From IMG/VR virus record IMGVR_UViG_3300035698_009061, positions 1 to 64,000 of that record: DNA of 64,000 bases. The stretch is one strand, 5' to 3'. Origin of the DNA: a virus. The position numbers and the translations under genes are program-made. Below, in pieces: positions 8,200 through 16,285 of the stretch (positions within the stretch are counted from its first letter, which is position 1; every line of letters starts with the position of its first letter). The notes below the pieces were generated by a model. The model searched no databases, was not told where the DNA came from, and saw nothing but the letters and a program-made list of their open reading frames with translations.

Positions 8200-9252
8200 T
8201 TATGACATTAGTTCAAATAACGATTTTTGTTGAAGTGGTGGATTTTCACCATTAATTAAATTACTAGGTATATTTTGAAATACACCTTTATGTAACTGTT
8301 CATATAAATAAATACTACCAATATTACCAAACCTAGATTTAAGTAAATACAAATGAACTAGTTTTGCAGTGTGGTATTTTTTACTACTATAAAGTCTAAT
8401 ACCTAATAACTCAGGTCTATGTAAAACCATAACATTATCACAAGCCCAATACAACTGTGCTTGAGCATGAATATCAGTTTTCTTTGGAAAATGTAAAGCA
8501 GGTGTTTGTATACGTTCATCTCTTTCAATATTTCCATTAAGTTGTCCAAGCATAATAATCATAAGATTCTTATTATACTTTTTTTTCTTATCAATACAAA
8601 ATTGTGCAGTAGCAGCAACAAGAGCTAAATCATCACGCATTTCACGTGTTTTTCTAGATAATAATGTATGATCGATCATTAATACAACTTTATGTTTTGG
8701 AAATTTTTCTATAACAGAATCAAGAGTATTACCTAAAGCTTCAAGACTTCCAGCAGTTTCAATATAATATATTGGCAACTTCTTCATCTTTTCAGCTTCA
8801 TCTTTTAATCGTACATATTCTTCATCATTTAATCCTTTGTAACCTTTTGTATCTTTGTCATATTCAGCAGTTAATACGTGCGCATAACTAACTTCTACAT
8901 CAGAAGCAAGAATCCTTACTATCTCATTAGAAGCAGACATTTCATAACAAGCGTGTAAAATAATAACTTTACTATCAAATCTACCATTTATTCTCGGGTT
9001 AGTAAAATCTTGTTTTAACATACCCAAAAAATAAGATTTTCCAGCTCCTGACATAGCAGCAATTAAGGTAACTGTATCAAATCTCCAATATTTAAGTAAA
9101 CCTAAATTTAGTAAAGGAAATCTAGAAAACAAACCACGTTGTATACCACTACGTTCTGCTTCAATTTGTTCTAAGGCTTCATTAACAGCTTGTTCACTAG
9201 TTTTTAAAGCTAAATAAACTTTATCATTATTAGAGTTCAAAGGTTGCTTCAT
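8200..9252 (-). CDS. DnaB-like replicative helicase
   Basis: A hexameric RecA-fold helicase that unwinds DNA ahead of the polymerase. Walker A is AAMSGAGKS (65-73). Walker B is in VVLMIDHTLLS, and MIIMLGQLNGNIERDERIQ matches the DnaB segment with the sensor Gln and following Arg-rich loop. It is 350 aa, so it lacks the N-terminal collar domain of bacterial DnaB, as usual for phage versions. The start overlaps the 192-aa gene by 23 bases. That gene and the SF2 helicase precede it in the operon. Confidence 0.85.
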   Translation of the reverse strand: MKQPLNSNNDKVYLALKTSEQAVNEALEQIEAERSGIQRGLFSRFPLLNLGLLKYWRFDTVTLIAAMSGAGKSYFLGMLKQDFTNPRINGRFDSKVIILHACYEMSASNEIVRILASDVEVSYAHVLTAEYDKDTKGYKGLNDEEYVRLKDEAEKMKKLPIYYIETAGSLEALGNTLDSVIEKFPKHKVVLMIDHTLLSRKTREMRDDLALVAATAQFCIDKKKKYNKNLMIIMLGQLNGNIERDERIQTPALHFPKKTDIHAQAQLYWACDNVMVLHRPELLGIRLYSSKKYHTAKLVHLYLLKSRFGNIGSIYLYEQLHKGVFQNIPSNLINGENPPLQQKSLFELMS

Positions 9253-9808
9253 TACTTGGAGTTATTGTGGTTATTGCATCTTCATTTAAACGTTCTTTAC
9301 GAATTACTCTCCATTGTTCACTACAAACAAATTTTTCAAGTTTGCAATTAATTAAATTGTGCGCTTTTGCATACTGTAAATCAAGCATAATTTTATTATG
9401 CTCTTTGCGACTATACTTAATACGTTCTAAATACACTTTACGAAATTCATTTAAATCCCATAAAGAAAGTGATGTTCTTCTCTTATTTATTACAACATAA
9501 AGAGGATATTCATCTAAAAACTCATTAGCTATTTCTTCATTAGCAAATGCACTTACAAATGCGCTACCAACAACGTAATCTTGTAAGAATCCGTTATCGT
9601 TCATTTGTACCAAATATTTTCTATCTATAAGTTCATCAAGTTCTATTTCACCAATAATAGGCGTTACCCCATCATTAATTCCATATAATTTAGCATACTT
9701 ATTAAGAGTAATTTGATCAGCATTTTTAATACAAAGTAACAATAGAAATTGACGTTGAGTTAAATTATGATGAACTAAAAAATCAATATATTCAGATAAA
9801 ATAATCAT
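9230..9808 (-). CDS. Putative winged-helix replication accessory protein, 192 aa
   Basis: Not firmly recognised. The N-terminal 75 residues (LTQRQFLLLLCIKNADQITLNKYAKLYGI, then ELIDRKYLV) read like a winged-helix domain. The C-terminal half is helical. It is locked between the SF2 helicase (4-bp ATGA overlap) and the DnaB-like helicase (23-bp overlap). Helicase loaders and replisome organisers often have this arrangement, so a loader role is a reasonable inference but is unproven. Confidence 0.7.
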   Translation of the reverse strand: MIILSEYIDFLVHHNLTQRQFLLLLCIKNADQITLNKYAKLYGINDGVTPIIGEIELDELIDRKYLVQMNDNGFLQDYVVGSAFVSAFANEEIANEFLDEYPLYVVINKRRTSLSLWDLNEFRKVYLERIKYSRKEHNKIMLDLQYAKAHNLINCKLEKFVCSEQWRVIRKERLNEDAITTITPSNEATFEL

Positions 9809-11274
9809 TGTATAGTAAATGGATTAATTTTTTTAGTGTTTTTAATTCGTATTTGCTCGATACTATGTATTGAATACGGTATAGTAGAGCTTTTTTGTTG
9901 TCGTTTTCTTAACCAGTTTTCATCTACGCTATCTTTTATATAAACATTAATAATTAGTACATTGTCATTGTACCCTTTTTCTATTCTAACAACACGTCCA
10001 CGACGTTGTTTTTGTTGAATAACATTAGCAGTACCACTAGTAGTAATAGACATTCTAATACTTTCTACATTAAATCCTGCATCTAACGCAGAAGAACTAG
10101 ATATAGCACCTGCTTTTCCATTTTTAATTGCATCAATAGCAATATTTTTTAATGTGGTTTTACCAAACAGTTTAATCTGACCTTCTTTATTACCACTTTT
10201 GTAAGTAATCCAATGTCCATCATCTCCTTTCAAAGGGCGAGAACTGACATTAGAGTGATATACTACACAATAATCAGAACCCATACGTTCATTAATAGAT
10301 AATGCAACTTTGTCTGCAAATGCAGTAGATTGGCTAAAACAAATAGTTTTTAACTCTTTAAATTTTTCAATAATATCTGTAGTAATGCTAATTTTATTAT
10401 GTGCATTATAAACAATATCTTTTCTTAATCTAATAGCGTCCATTAACAACTTAGCATATCCAATAATTTTACTTGGATTCCATAAATTATTTATTTGTAT
10501 ATTATTATCAATTGATAAATCAAGTGAACTTTTCCAACCATTACTTACAGCTAATGAAGTAGCCCATTGAATAGCTTTATGAAAATTGCCATTTTTATCT
10601 TCGCCACCTGTGAGACACAATATAACAAACTTAAGATTGTTATTAAATTTAGGAAGATGTAAACCAATAGCTACAGTATGTTGATCGTATTCAAGTTTTT
10701 CAAGTTGCGTAAAATCAACACTAATATTATATTCTATAAATTTAGAAATATAACCTTCTTTAATACCTTCAGCTTCATCTATTTTATCAATAACATGCCA
10801 CAATTTATTATGTTTTTTGTGTCTACCCGTACTATCTTCATAAGTGGCAGTTAAACCAACATTATATTTGAATTTAATAAGAGTTTTATTGATAAGTTTT
10901 TCTCGTTCTTCAGAATAAAATAAATGTAATTCATCTACAACTAATAATGTACATACATGAATTTCTTTAGCGTTAATAAGTTCATCAGCACTAAATATTT
11001 GAATATTACATTCGTATGTTATAAATTTAGAAATCTCTATACGCCATTGTTTTTTAATAGCATCAGAAGGAACAACAATTATTACATTCTGATTAAGTAA
11101 ATCTTGAAGTAAAACAGGTTTAATAATATAATTAATTGTGCCATATGTTTTACCAAATCCATAAACATAATTAAGAACACCACTACCATTTTTAATAGCT
11201 CCATGCTTTTTTGAAGTACGCCATTTTTGCGCACCTTCAGCTTGTCGAGCAGATTTTTTAGCGTCAATATTCAT
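9805..11274 (-). CDS. SF2 DNA helicase (SNF2/DEAD-like)
   Basis: An ATP-driven DNA translocase or helicase of the type annotated as SNF2-like in crAss-like phages. Motif I is YGFGKT (38-43), Ia VVPSDAIKKQW, II DELH (114-117), III GLTATYED. In the second RecA lobe the ICFSQST strand and QKQRRGRVVRIE (motif VI with the arginine finger) are visible. Motif I has only one glycine-spaced P-loop (GFGKT), acceptable for this group. It is 489 aa and the first gene of the SF2 helicase, 192-aa and DnaB-like operon. Confidence 0.85.
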   Translation of the reverse strand: MNIDAKKSARQAEGAQKWRTSKKHGAIKNGSGVLNYVYGFGKTYGTINYIIKPVLLQDLLNQNVIIVVPSDAIKKQWRIEISKFITYECNIQIFSADELINAKEIHVCTLLVVDELHLFYSEEREKLINKTLIKFKYNVGLTATYEDSTGRHKKHNKLWHVIDKIDEAEGIKEGYISKFIEYNISVDFTQLEKLEYDQHTVAIGLHLPKFNNNLKFVILCLTGGEDKNGNFHKAIQWATSLAVSNGWKSSLDLSIDNNIQINNLWNPSKIIGYAKLLMDAIRLRKDIVYNAHNKISITTDIIEKFKELKTICFSQSTAFADKVALSINERMGSDYCVVYHSNVSSRPLKGDDGHWITYKSGNKEGQIKLFGKTTLKNIAIDAIKNGKAGAISSSSALDAGFNVESIRMSITTSGTANVIQQKQRRGRVVRIEKGYNDNVLIINVYIKDSVDENWLRKRQQKSSTIPYSIHSIEQIRIKNTKKINPFTIQ

Positions 11275-11281
11275 ATTTAAG

Positions 11282-11419
11282 TTATTTTAAATATTTTTCC
11301 TGTGGTTTAGATTTTCCGTCAATAATATTTTTTATAGGTTCACTATTAAACTTTATAGGTATTATATGACTTTTTAAACCATTTTTGCAGTCTTTTGTTT
11401 TTTGGTTAATTTTATTCTT
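11282..11419 (-). other. Open frame without start codon, 45 codons
   Basis: A frame open from 11419 to a TAA at 11282-11284 encodes KDCKNGLKSHIIPIKF and then a Lys/Pro-rich end (KSKPQEKYLK). It looks like protein, but it has no ATG, GTG or TTG. It overlaps the 3' end of the 46-aa gene in the -1 frame, across an A-rich tract. It could be a frameshifted extension of that gene, a gene with a rare start codon, or chance. Confidence 0.25.
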
Positions 11420-11514
11420 TTAAAATTATCATTACATTTTGAATGAGCTACACAACAAGCAGAATCCATACTTAATGTAGCTGCTATCAAATAAAAAGTT
11501 TTTATGTCTCTCAT
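11374..11514 (-). CDS. Small protein, 46 aa
   Basis: The start chosen is the ATG at 11514. An upstream in-frame extension would run through the tRNA and is rejected. The peptide MRDIKTFYLIAATLSMDSACC is followed by a Lys-rich end and contains four cysteines/histidines close together (CCVAHSKC), so metal binding is conceivable. It lies right after the tRNA, before the SF2 helicase operon. Function unknown. Confidence 0.4.
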   Translation of the reverse strand: MRDIKTFYLIAATLSMDSACCVAHSKCNDNFKRIKLTKKQKTAKMV

Positions 11515-11528
11515 AACATTATTTTTTG

Positions 11529-11612
11529 TGGTCAGAGTAGGATTCGAACCTACAAGATACATTGTATCACAACACAAACGCATTGCTCATTTACCAATTT
11601 CGCCATCTGACC
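11529..11612 (-). tRNA. Type II (long variable arm) tRNA, anticodon unclear
   Basis: Read on the minus strand, a 7-bp acceptor stem GGTCAGA/TCTGACC, a D-arm with TTGGTAAA, a T-arm GTAGG-TTCGAAT-CCTAC and a long variable arm GATAC-AAT-GTATC are all clear; the discriminator is A and CCA is not encoded. Long variable arms belong to tRNA-Leu, Ser or (bacterial) Tyr, and the body is most like Leu. The anticodon arm is abnormal: the best stem is CAATG/TGTTG, which leaves a six-base loop CGTTTG rather than seven, and position 33 is not T. No Leu, Ser or Tyr anticodon can be read. It is either a decayed tRNA or a tRNA-like element. Confidence 0.7.
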
Positions 11613-11634
11613 TATTAGCACAATTATGCTAATA
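11613..11634 (-). other. Perfect 8-bp hairpin abutting the tRNA 5' end
   Basis: TATTAGCA (11613-11620) and TGCTAATA (11627-11634) pair perfectly around a six-base loop. On the minus strand the hairpin overlaps the stop codon of the four-helix membrane protein gene and ends exactly at base 1 of the tRNA. It may direct processing of the joint transcript. It has no T-tract, so it is unlikely to be a terminator. Confidence 0.6.
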
Positions 11635-12115
11635 ATAGTTTTACTAGAACAACACAAACTAGTATTCCTAAACCTACTATAGCTAAATCAAACCGCTGAT
11701 TTGCATTATAAGAAAATTTAGCTTTGTATGGGTCACCATTAGGTAACACTTCTTCAATATCATTGTCAGGATATATGTCTTTTATTTCATTAAACATATA
11801 TTTTTCTTCGATAATATTGTGTTTTTTATGTAGTTTATTACGAAGTTTATAATACTGACCATCATGAAAATACGGATAAATCATACTTAACCCTACAATA
11901 TTTGCAAGTGTAAAAAAAGATAGACCAGTCATTATAAAAGAAAGTGCAAGTATAACCACTATTCTTTGTTTTATTAAAAAATAATGTGGATTATATGGTT
12001 GTATTTTATCGTGGTTTTTTAAATGGAACGCATATGCTTCAAAATATACAGTTCCATTAATATACACTAAATACGCTAATGTACATATTATTAGAGTTAT
12101 TATTTCAGATGTCAT
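11624..12115 (-). CDS. Membrane protein with about four helices, 163 aa
   Basis: Hydrophobic segments lie near residues 4-20, 50-66, 67-82 and 141-162. A charged loop with YFHDGQYYKLRNKLHKKHN sits between helices three and four. No family is recognised. It overlaps the two-helix gene upstream by 11 bases, and that gene overlaps the spanin-like gene. The three look like one membrane/lysis-type cluster. Its stop codon lies within a hairpin next to the tRNA. Confidence 0.7.
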   Translation of the reverse strand: MTSEIITLIICTLAYLVYINGTVYFEAYAFHLKNHDKIQPYNPHYFLIKQRIVVILALSFIMTGLSFFTLANIVGLSMIYPYFHDGQYYKLRNKLHKKHNIIEEKYMFNEIKDIYPDNDIEEVLPNGDPYKAKFSYNANQRFDLAIVGLGILVCVVLVKLLLA

Positions 12116-12338
12116 TTATGTTCAGTTTTTTTATATTTTTTTTATATTTTAAATAACTTATATACCCTTTTATAAGGAGTAATAATGGAAGTAAAATACA
12201 GAATATTAACAATATGCTTGATGTAACTACAGCAGGTGTAGTAAATTCTTCACGTGTATAATAACACGCAATAGCAATAGCAACTATAAAAATAGTAGCT
12301 ATACTAAAATTTCTGAGATAGTATTTAAAAAATGTCAT
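12105..12338 (-). CDS. Two-helix membrane protein, holin candidate, 77 aa
   Basis: Two strong hydrophobic helices (residues 12-26 and 36-58) are followed by a Lys-rich cytoplasmic tail (YLKYKKNIKKLN). Size and topology fit a class II holin. Position next to a spanin-like gene supports this, but many phage inner-membrane proteins look the same. ATG at 12338 overlaps the upstream stop by 4 bases. Confidence 0.65.
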   Translation of the reverse strand: MTFFKYYLRNFSIATIFIVAIAIACYYTREEFTTPAVVTSSILLIFCILLPLLLLIKGYISYLKYKKNIKKLNINDI

Positions 12339-13060
12339 AACTTAATTAATGATTTAGTTAAAGATAAACCTACTACAAGATTAGGAGTAAGTTGTGGAGT
12401 TAATCCATACATAATACCAAAGCCTACATTTAATCCAAGCAATTTATCATTTTGTTTAATATTAACAATACGAAAATTTTCAGTATTAGTATAAGGGTTT
12501 TTATTAGTAAGATATGCAATAGGTTTTTTAGGTTTAAAGATATTTTTTAAGCCACTTTCACGTTCATATCCAAAGGCGAGTGTAAACTCATTTTCTATAG
12601 TTATATCTATATATGAACTATCAAATGAAAGCATATGACGACCAGTAACCCATTTACTAAATTGTGTTATATTAGCGTGATAAGAACCATATTTATCAAC
12701 ATATACTGTATCATTACTACCTTGTAAATATGTAGTAGTTGCAATAACAGAAGCTATTCCTCCACTTTTAAATAGTTTAGAATTTTTTTTAACTAATGTT
12801 TTTAATGCTATAACACTACTATCTACTTCAGCAAGATTATCTACTAAACTTGCATTTTCAACAACAAGTACACCAGTTTTAGCTACTTCTTGTCCAAGTT
12901 TGTTTTTGTACGTAATTAAAGTATCACTTAAAATATGATTGTTTGCAATCATGTTATCAAGTTTACCTTTATCGTTACAGCCTTTTTTAATAAGGACAAT
13001 CATCGCCACCAATAACAGGATTAGGATTCCTCTTTCTAGGGATATATTCAGTTTTAACAT
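12335..13060 (-). CDS. Spanin-like membrane-anchored coiled-coil protein (DUF6808/6549-like)
   Basis: The start is taken as the ATG at 13060 (MLKLNISLERG), giving 241 aa. An earlier in-frame ATG would overlap the upstream gene by 150 bases and adds no plausible signal. A TM helix (ILILLLVAMIVLI) is followed by a heptad-like stretch (residues 25-75) and a beta-rich C-terminus with LTNKNPYTNTENFRIVNI and a last strand LVVGLSLTKSLIKL. This matches the layout of Bacteroidota-phage proteins thought to act as inner-membrane spanins. The role is inferred from architecture. Confidence 0.6.
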   Translation of the reverse strand: MLKLNISLERGILILLLVAMIVLIKKGCNDKGKLDNMIANNHILSDTLITYKNKLGQEVAKTGVLVVENASLVDNLAEVDSSVIALKTLVKKNSKLFKSGGIASVIATTTYLQGSNDTVYVDKYGSYHANITQFSKWVTGRHMLSFDSSYIDITIENEFTLAFGYERESGLKNIFKPKKPIAYLTNKNPYTNTENFRIVNIKQNDKLLGLNVGFGIMYGLTPQLTPNLVVGLSLTKSLIKL

Positions 13061-13382
13061 AAGTATCATTTTTAATACAATCTTCAACATACTCAATATA
13101 CAATCTACGTGAAAACGCAAATGCAGATTTATAACCACCCCAATAAAACTTTAAAGGGTTATCTTTAGGTGTACTTGTAATTTCATTTTCAATTAACAAG
13201 AGTTGTCGTTTAAATACATCGTCAGGCATATTACATTCTTCAGCGTATCTAAATATAGCTACAGTCCAACCTTTCCAATAAGATGCAGAAAAGTCATTAG
13301 ACGTACTGAAAGGGAGGGCTTTATTAAGCCTTTTATACTCCCCATCAACACGTTTATTAAATATAGATTGAAAATTACTCAC
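12987..13382 (-). CDS. Hypothetical protein, 131 aa, GTG start
   Basis: A GTG start at 13382 overlaps the stop of the preceding gene (GTGA). The protein is helical and aromatic-rich, with the segment YWKGWTVAIFRYAEE. A similar WEGWTVQNF segment opens the 70-aa protein at 23368, so the two may share a small motif or domain. The 3' end overlaps the spanin-like gene by 74 bases. Function unknown. Confidence 0.65.
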   Translation of the reverse strand: MSNFQSIFNKRVDGEYKRLNKALPFSTSNDFSASYWKGWTVAIFRYAEECNMPDDVFKRQLLLIENEITSTPKDNPLKFYWGGYKSAFAFSRRLYIEYVEDCIKNDTYVKTEYIPRKRNPNPVIGGDDCPY

Positions 13383-13567
13383 TTGTAATAATATGTTATT
13401 TTTATAACACCTACAAAAGTACCAGCGTTAGGTTTAAATGAACTTGTAATAATATCAGCAGCTGCTACATTAGAATTATCTCTATAGTCATTAAGTATTT
13501 TTGCTAGTTCATATTGATCGTATTCAAATGCTGAATACGCATAGTGTGTTAATTTTGAATGAGCCAT
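13379..13567 (-). CDS. Small protein, 62 aa
   Basis: The start is the ATG at 13567 (MAHSKLTHYAYSAFEYDQYE); the in-frame TTG six codons earlier lies inside the polymerase gene. It has a helical N-terminus and a strand-rich end (AGTFVGVIKITYYYK). It begins 2 bp after the polymerase stop and is probably cotranscribed with it. Not recognised. Confidence 0.6.
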   Translation of the reverse strand: MAHSKLTHYAYSAFEYDQYELAKILNDYRDNSNVAAADIITSSFKPNAGTFVGVIKITYYYK

Positions 13568-13569
13568 AA

Positions 13570-15867
13570 TTAGTCTTTTATCCAAGTGTCGTTAATACTA
13601 TAATCAACACCCATTTTTGTGAAACTTAAATATTTATTTGGAACAGATACCATTACATCAGCTAATATTTTGCCAAATTCAATAGCTTGAGAAGGATGTA
13701 TATCATAAACAAGTTCATCATGAACTTGCATCATAAAATTAGCATCCCAATGTTCTTCATCAATTTTTCTGTCCATTACTACCATAACTTCTTTAATCAT
13801 GTCAGCTTGTGTACCAGAAATAGGAATATTACGTGCAGCTCCATCAATATCTTTTTTAGCTTTCCAATCTAATTGTGCATTATTTTGTAAAGCGTAAATT
13901 ACATCAATAAACCATACACGAGAATTAGTACGTTCGTTAATTACAAGAAACCCTTGTTTAAGAGCTAATCTTACATTATTTTCAACATACTTAAAAGTGG
14001 GAAAAATTTCATTTCTAATACTGTCAATATAAATTTGACCTTCATCTTCATTTACATTTATAGTTTTAGCGGCTTTAGTTCTTTTACAGCCGTATACACT
14101 ACCAAATGTTAAATTTTTACCAGATTGACGTTTACTACTGTTTTCAGTTTTGCTAACATTGTAAGTAAAATACTTTCTAATAAATTCTAAAGCATTTGCA
14201 TTAGTTGAATTTTCAATTTTATAAAGTGTTTCTGGGTCTTTACGTTTTACTCTATACGTTTCAACTGTTCTCCACAAATTCATAGACTTTCCAGCACGAT
14301 ATAGAAATATATTTTTCCAACCTTGTGTTGCCATGTGACTATGAATATCTTTATTAGTTAAAGCTAACAATCGTTTATCTTTAGCTTTATCTCCCATAAT
14401 AGTTACTTCTGCTCCTGATAAATCAGCAGTAACTACTTTATAACCTTTTCTACCATATATACAAGTACGATACTCAGAATCTCTAGGTATATTTTGACTA
14501 TTAAATTTATCGGGTTGTGATAAACCTCCACCACTTTGAAATCTACTATTTGCAGCATTTGCTTGACGATATATTGTATGAAACTTTTTACTAACAGGGT
14601 TCTTATTATCAAGAAAAACTTTACCAAATGTATTCATTCTAGTTTTAGTAGAGTTGTATGTAATTAACAAGTCAATAAATTCACGATGTGGTATATCAGG
14701 ACTTGCAGTTACATATAAATTAAGTGCATCTTTACCTGTTGTATAACTATCATTAGTTACTTTACCTTTTTTATTTAGTCGTGGTGTAGATATTTCATCT
14801 AATTTATTAGGTAAAGGAAATCCTAATTTAGCCATTATTTCAACAACTTGAGTAGAACTTCCCCAATTAACATTACCAGCATTAAACTTTACTTTAGGTG
14901 GGTGTTTTTTATTACCCTGTAAAGATTTTTCAAAAGATACTGTATTACCAAATAAGTCAACTTGATCAAGAGGTTCTTGTCTTACACGTTCTCTATCAAA
15001 TTTACCTCCAAGTAAATACAATTTATTTTCATCTTTTAAATATTCATCTCGATAAGTTATTAGCAATTTATCCATATTACTTTCTAATTCAAAAACTAAA
15101 TCAGAATTTTTCTTATATTTTGCTAACCACTTTTCTTCATTAATATTAACACCATCATTTTCACCTTTTGCAAGTACGTGAATTAATGGAAATTCAATAC
15201 CATGAAGTAGAAAATTCATATTATACTTCTTAATACTTTCATCAAGTTTATCTTTAAGAAGAAATAGTAATTTTACATCTCCACCAATATAATGGATGTG
15301 TTTATCTTTAAAAACAAATTTACCAAGTGTTTTTCCAACAAATTCTATTCTTATACGTTTGTCCATTTCATAAGGTACAATACCCAATTTACGTTGAAGT
15401 AACCCTACAAGACTACGAGAATACCCTGTATTTTGTGTAGTTCTTTGATCAGCTATCATAGTATCATAAAAGTTTTTACATACAATACCTTTGTTTTGTA
15501 AAAACTTATAATCAAACTTAACATTATGATTTAACCACACTAGTCCGTCTTTAAAACACTTTTCTAATAAAGGAAGTAAATTTACAGTTTGCATATCAAC
15601 AGCAAAAAGAGGACTATTTCTAGTACATATTCCAGCTGCTAATACATCATTTACATAACTATCAAGTCCAGTAGTTTCAAAATCCATTGCAAACACAGGC
15701 TCTGCAGAACCTACTATTTTACTAAATTCATAGCTTAACATAGTAAGTCCTGCATCACCTGATATTATAATAACTTCAGATAATTCTTGATCTGTATTAC
15801 TATAATTTGTTACAATAGACGTATCAGTATATTCACCGTCTGTAACAAAATATAGTTTATTTTTCAT
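13570..15867 (-). CDS. polA: Family A DNA polymerase with 3'-5' exonuclease
   Basis: The replicative polymerase. Using the ATG at 15867 (MKNKLYFVTDGEYTD), which overlaps the upstream stop, gives 765 aa; an earlier ATG at 15903 is less likely. The exonuclease site is AMDFETTGLDS (D62, E64) with a later YIGGDVKLLFLL. The polymerase domain shows motif A VVTADLSGAE, motif B RQSGKNLTFGSVYG and motif C MQVHDELVYDI. Motif A is LSGAE where many PolA enzymes have YSQIE. crAss-like lineages carry either PolA or PolB; this one is a PolA lineage. The small gene before it (15857-16156) is coupled. Confidence 0.92.
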   Translation of the reverse strand: MKNKLYFVTDGEYTDTSIVTNYSNTDQELSEVIIISGDAGLTMLSYEFSKIVGSAEPVFAMDFETTGLDSYVNDVLAAGICTRNSPLFAVDMQTVNLLPLLEKCFKDGLVWLNHNVKFDYKFLQNKGIVCKNFYDTMIADQRTTQNTGYSRSLVGLLQRKLGIVPYEMDKRIRIEFVGKTLGKFVFKDKHIHYIGGDVKLLFLLKDKLDESIKKYNMNFLLHGIEFPLIHVLAKGENDGVNINEEKWLAKYKKNSDLVFELESNMDKLLITYRDEYLKDENKLYLLGGKFDRERVRQEPLDQVDLFGNTVSFEKSLQGNKKHPPKVKFNAGNVNWGSSTQVVEIMAKLGFPLPNKLDEISTPRLNKKGKVTNDSYTTGKDALNLYVTASPDIPHREFIDLLITYNSTKTRMNTFGKVFLDNKNPVSKKFHTIYRQANAANSRFQSGGGLSQPDKFNSQNIPRDSEYRTCIYGRKGYKVVTADLSGAEVTIMGDKAKDKRLLALTNKDIHSHMATQGWKNIFLYRAGKSMNLWRTVETYRVKRKDPETLYKIENSTNANALEFIRKYFTYNVSKTENSSKRQSGKNLTFGSVYGCKRTKAAKTINVNEDEGQIYIDSIRNEIFPTFKYVENNVRLALKQGFLVINERTNSRVWFIDVIYALQNNAQLDWKAKKDIDGAARNIPISGTQADMIKEVMVVMDRKIDEEHWDANFMMQVHDELVYDIHPSQAIEFGKILADVMVSVPNKYLSFTKMGVDYSINDTWIKD

Positions 15868-16156
15868 TCCGAAAAGATTTACGTGTAGACCAGCTAAATG
15901 CACGTTTACGAAATGTAGTTACTCTTTTTGAAGAACTACGCAATGTTTTTTTTCGGTTATTTTGGCTATTATTTAGCATAAGATTACCTGAATCTCTGGC
16001 TCTATAACCACCTGGTTGTACTTGAGTATTTACTAGTACAAAATACGCTGCGCCTGGTAATTTTCGTCTAGTACCTGTAGGAACACCTTTACTAACCAAA
16101 TGGCTATTAAATTTCCAATACTTTTCAGGTTTATCAAAATTCTTAGATTCTTTCAT
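15857..16156 (-). CDS. Small very basic protein, 99 aa
   Basis: It has about 25 Lys/Arg, a Gly-Pro central part (GAAYFVLVNTQVQPGGYRARD) and a C-terminus almost entirely Arg/Lys/Ser (SSSKRVTTFRKRAFSW). Its stop overlaps the start of the DNA polymerase gene (ATGAAAAATAA), so the two are probably translationally coupled. DNA or RNA binding is likely from charge alone; no family is recognised. Confidence 0.65.
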   Translation of the reverse strand: MKESKNFDKPEKYWKFNSHLVSKGVPTGTRRKLPGAAYFVLVNTQVQPGGYRARDSGNLMLNNSQNNRKKTLRSSSKRVTTFRKRAFSWSTRKSFRNEK

Positions 16157-16285
16157 AACAACAGTTTTTGTAGATTAATAAAAATTAGCATAAACTAGCT
16201 ATTCATCGTGGTTTACCACATTAACACCCTTTATAACATTTGTTTTATAGGTGACTATAATTTCTCAATGAATTTTTTTGCTAGC

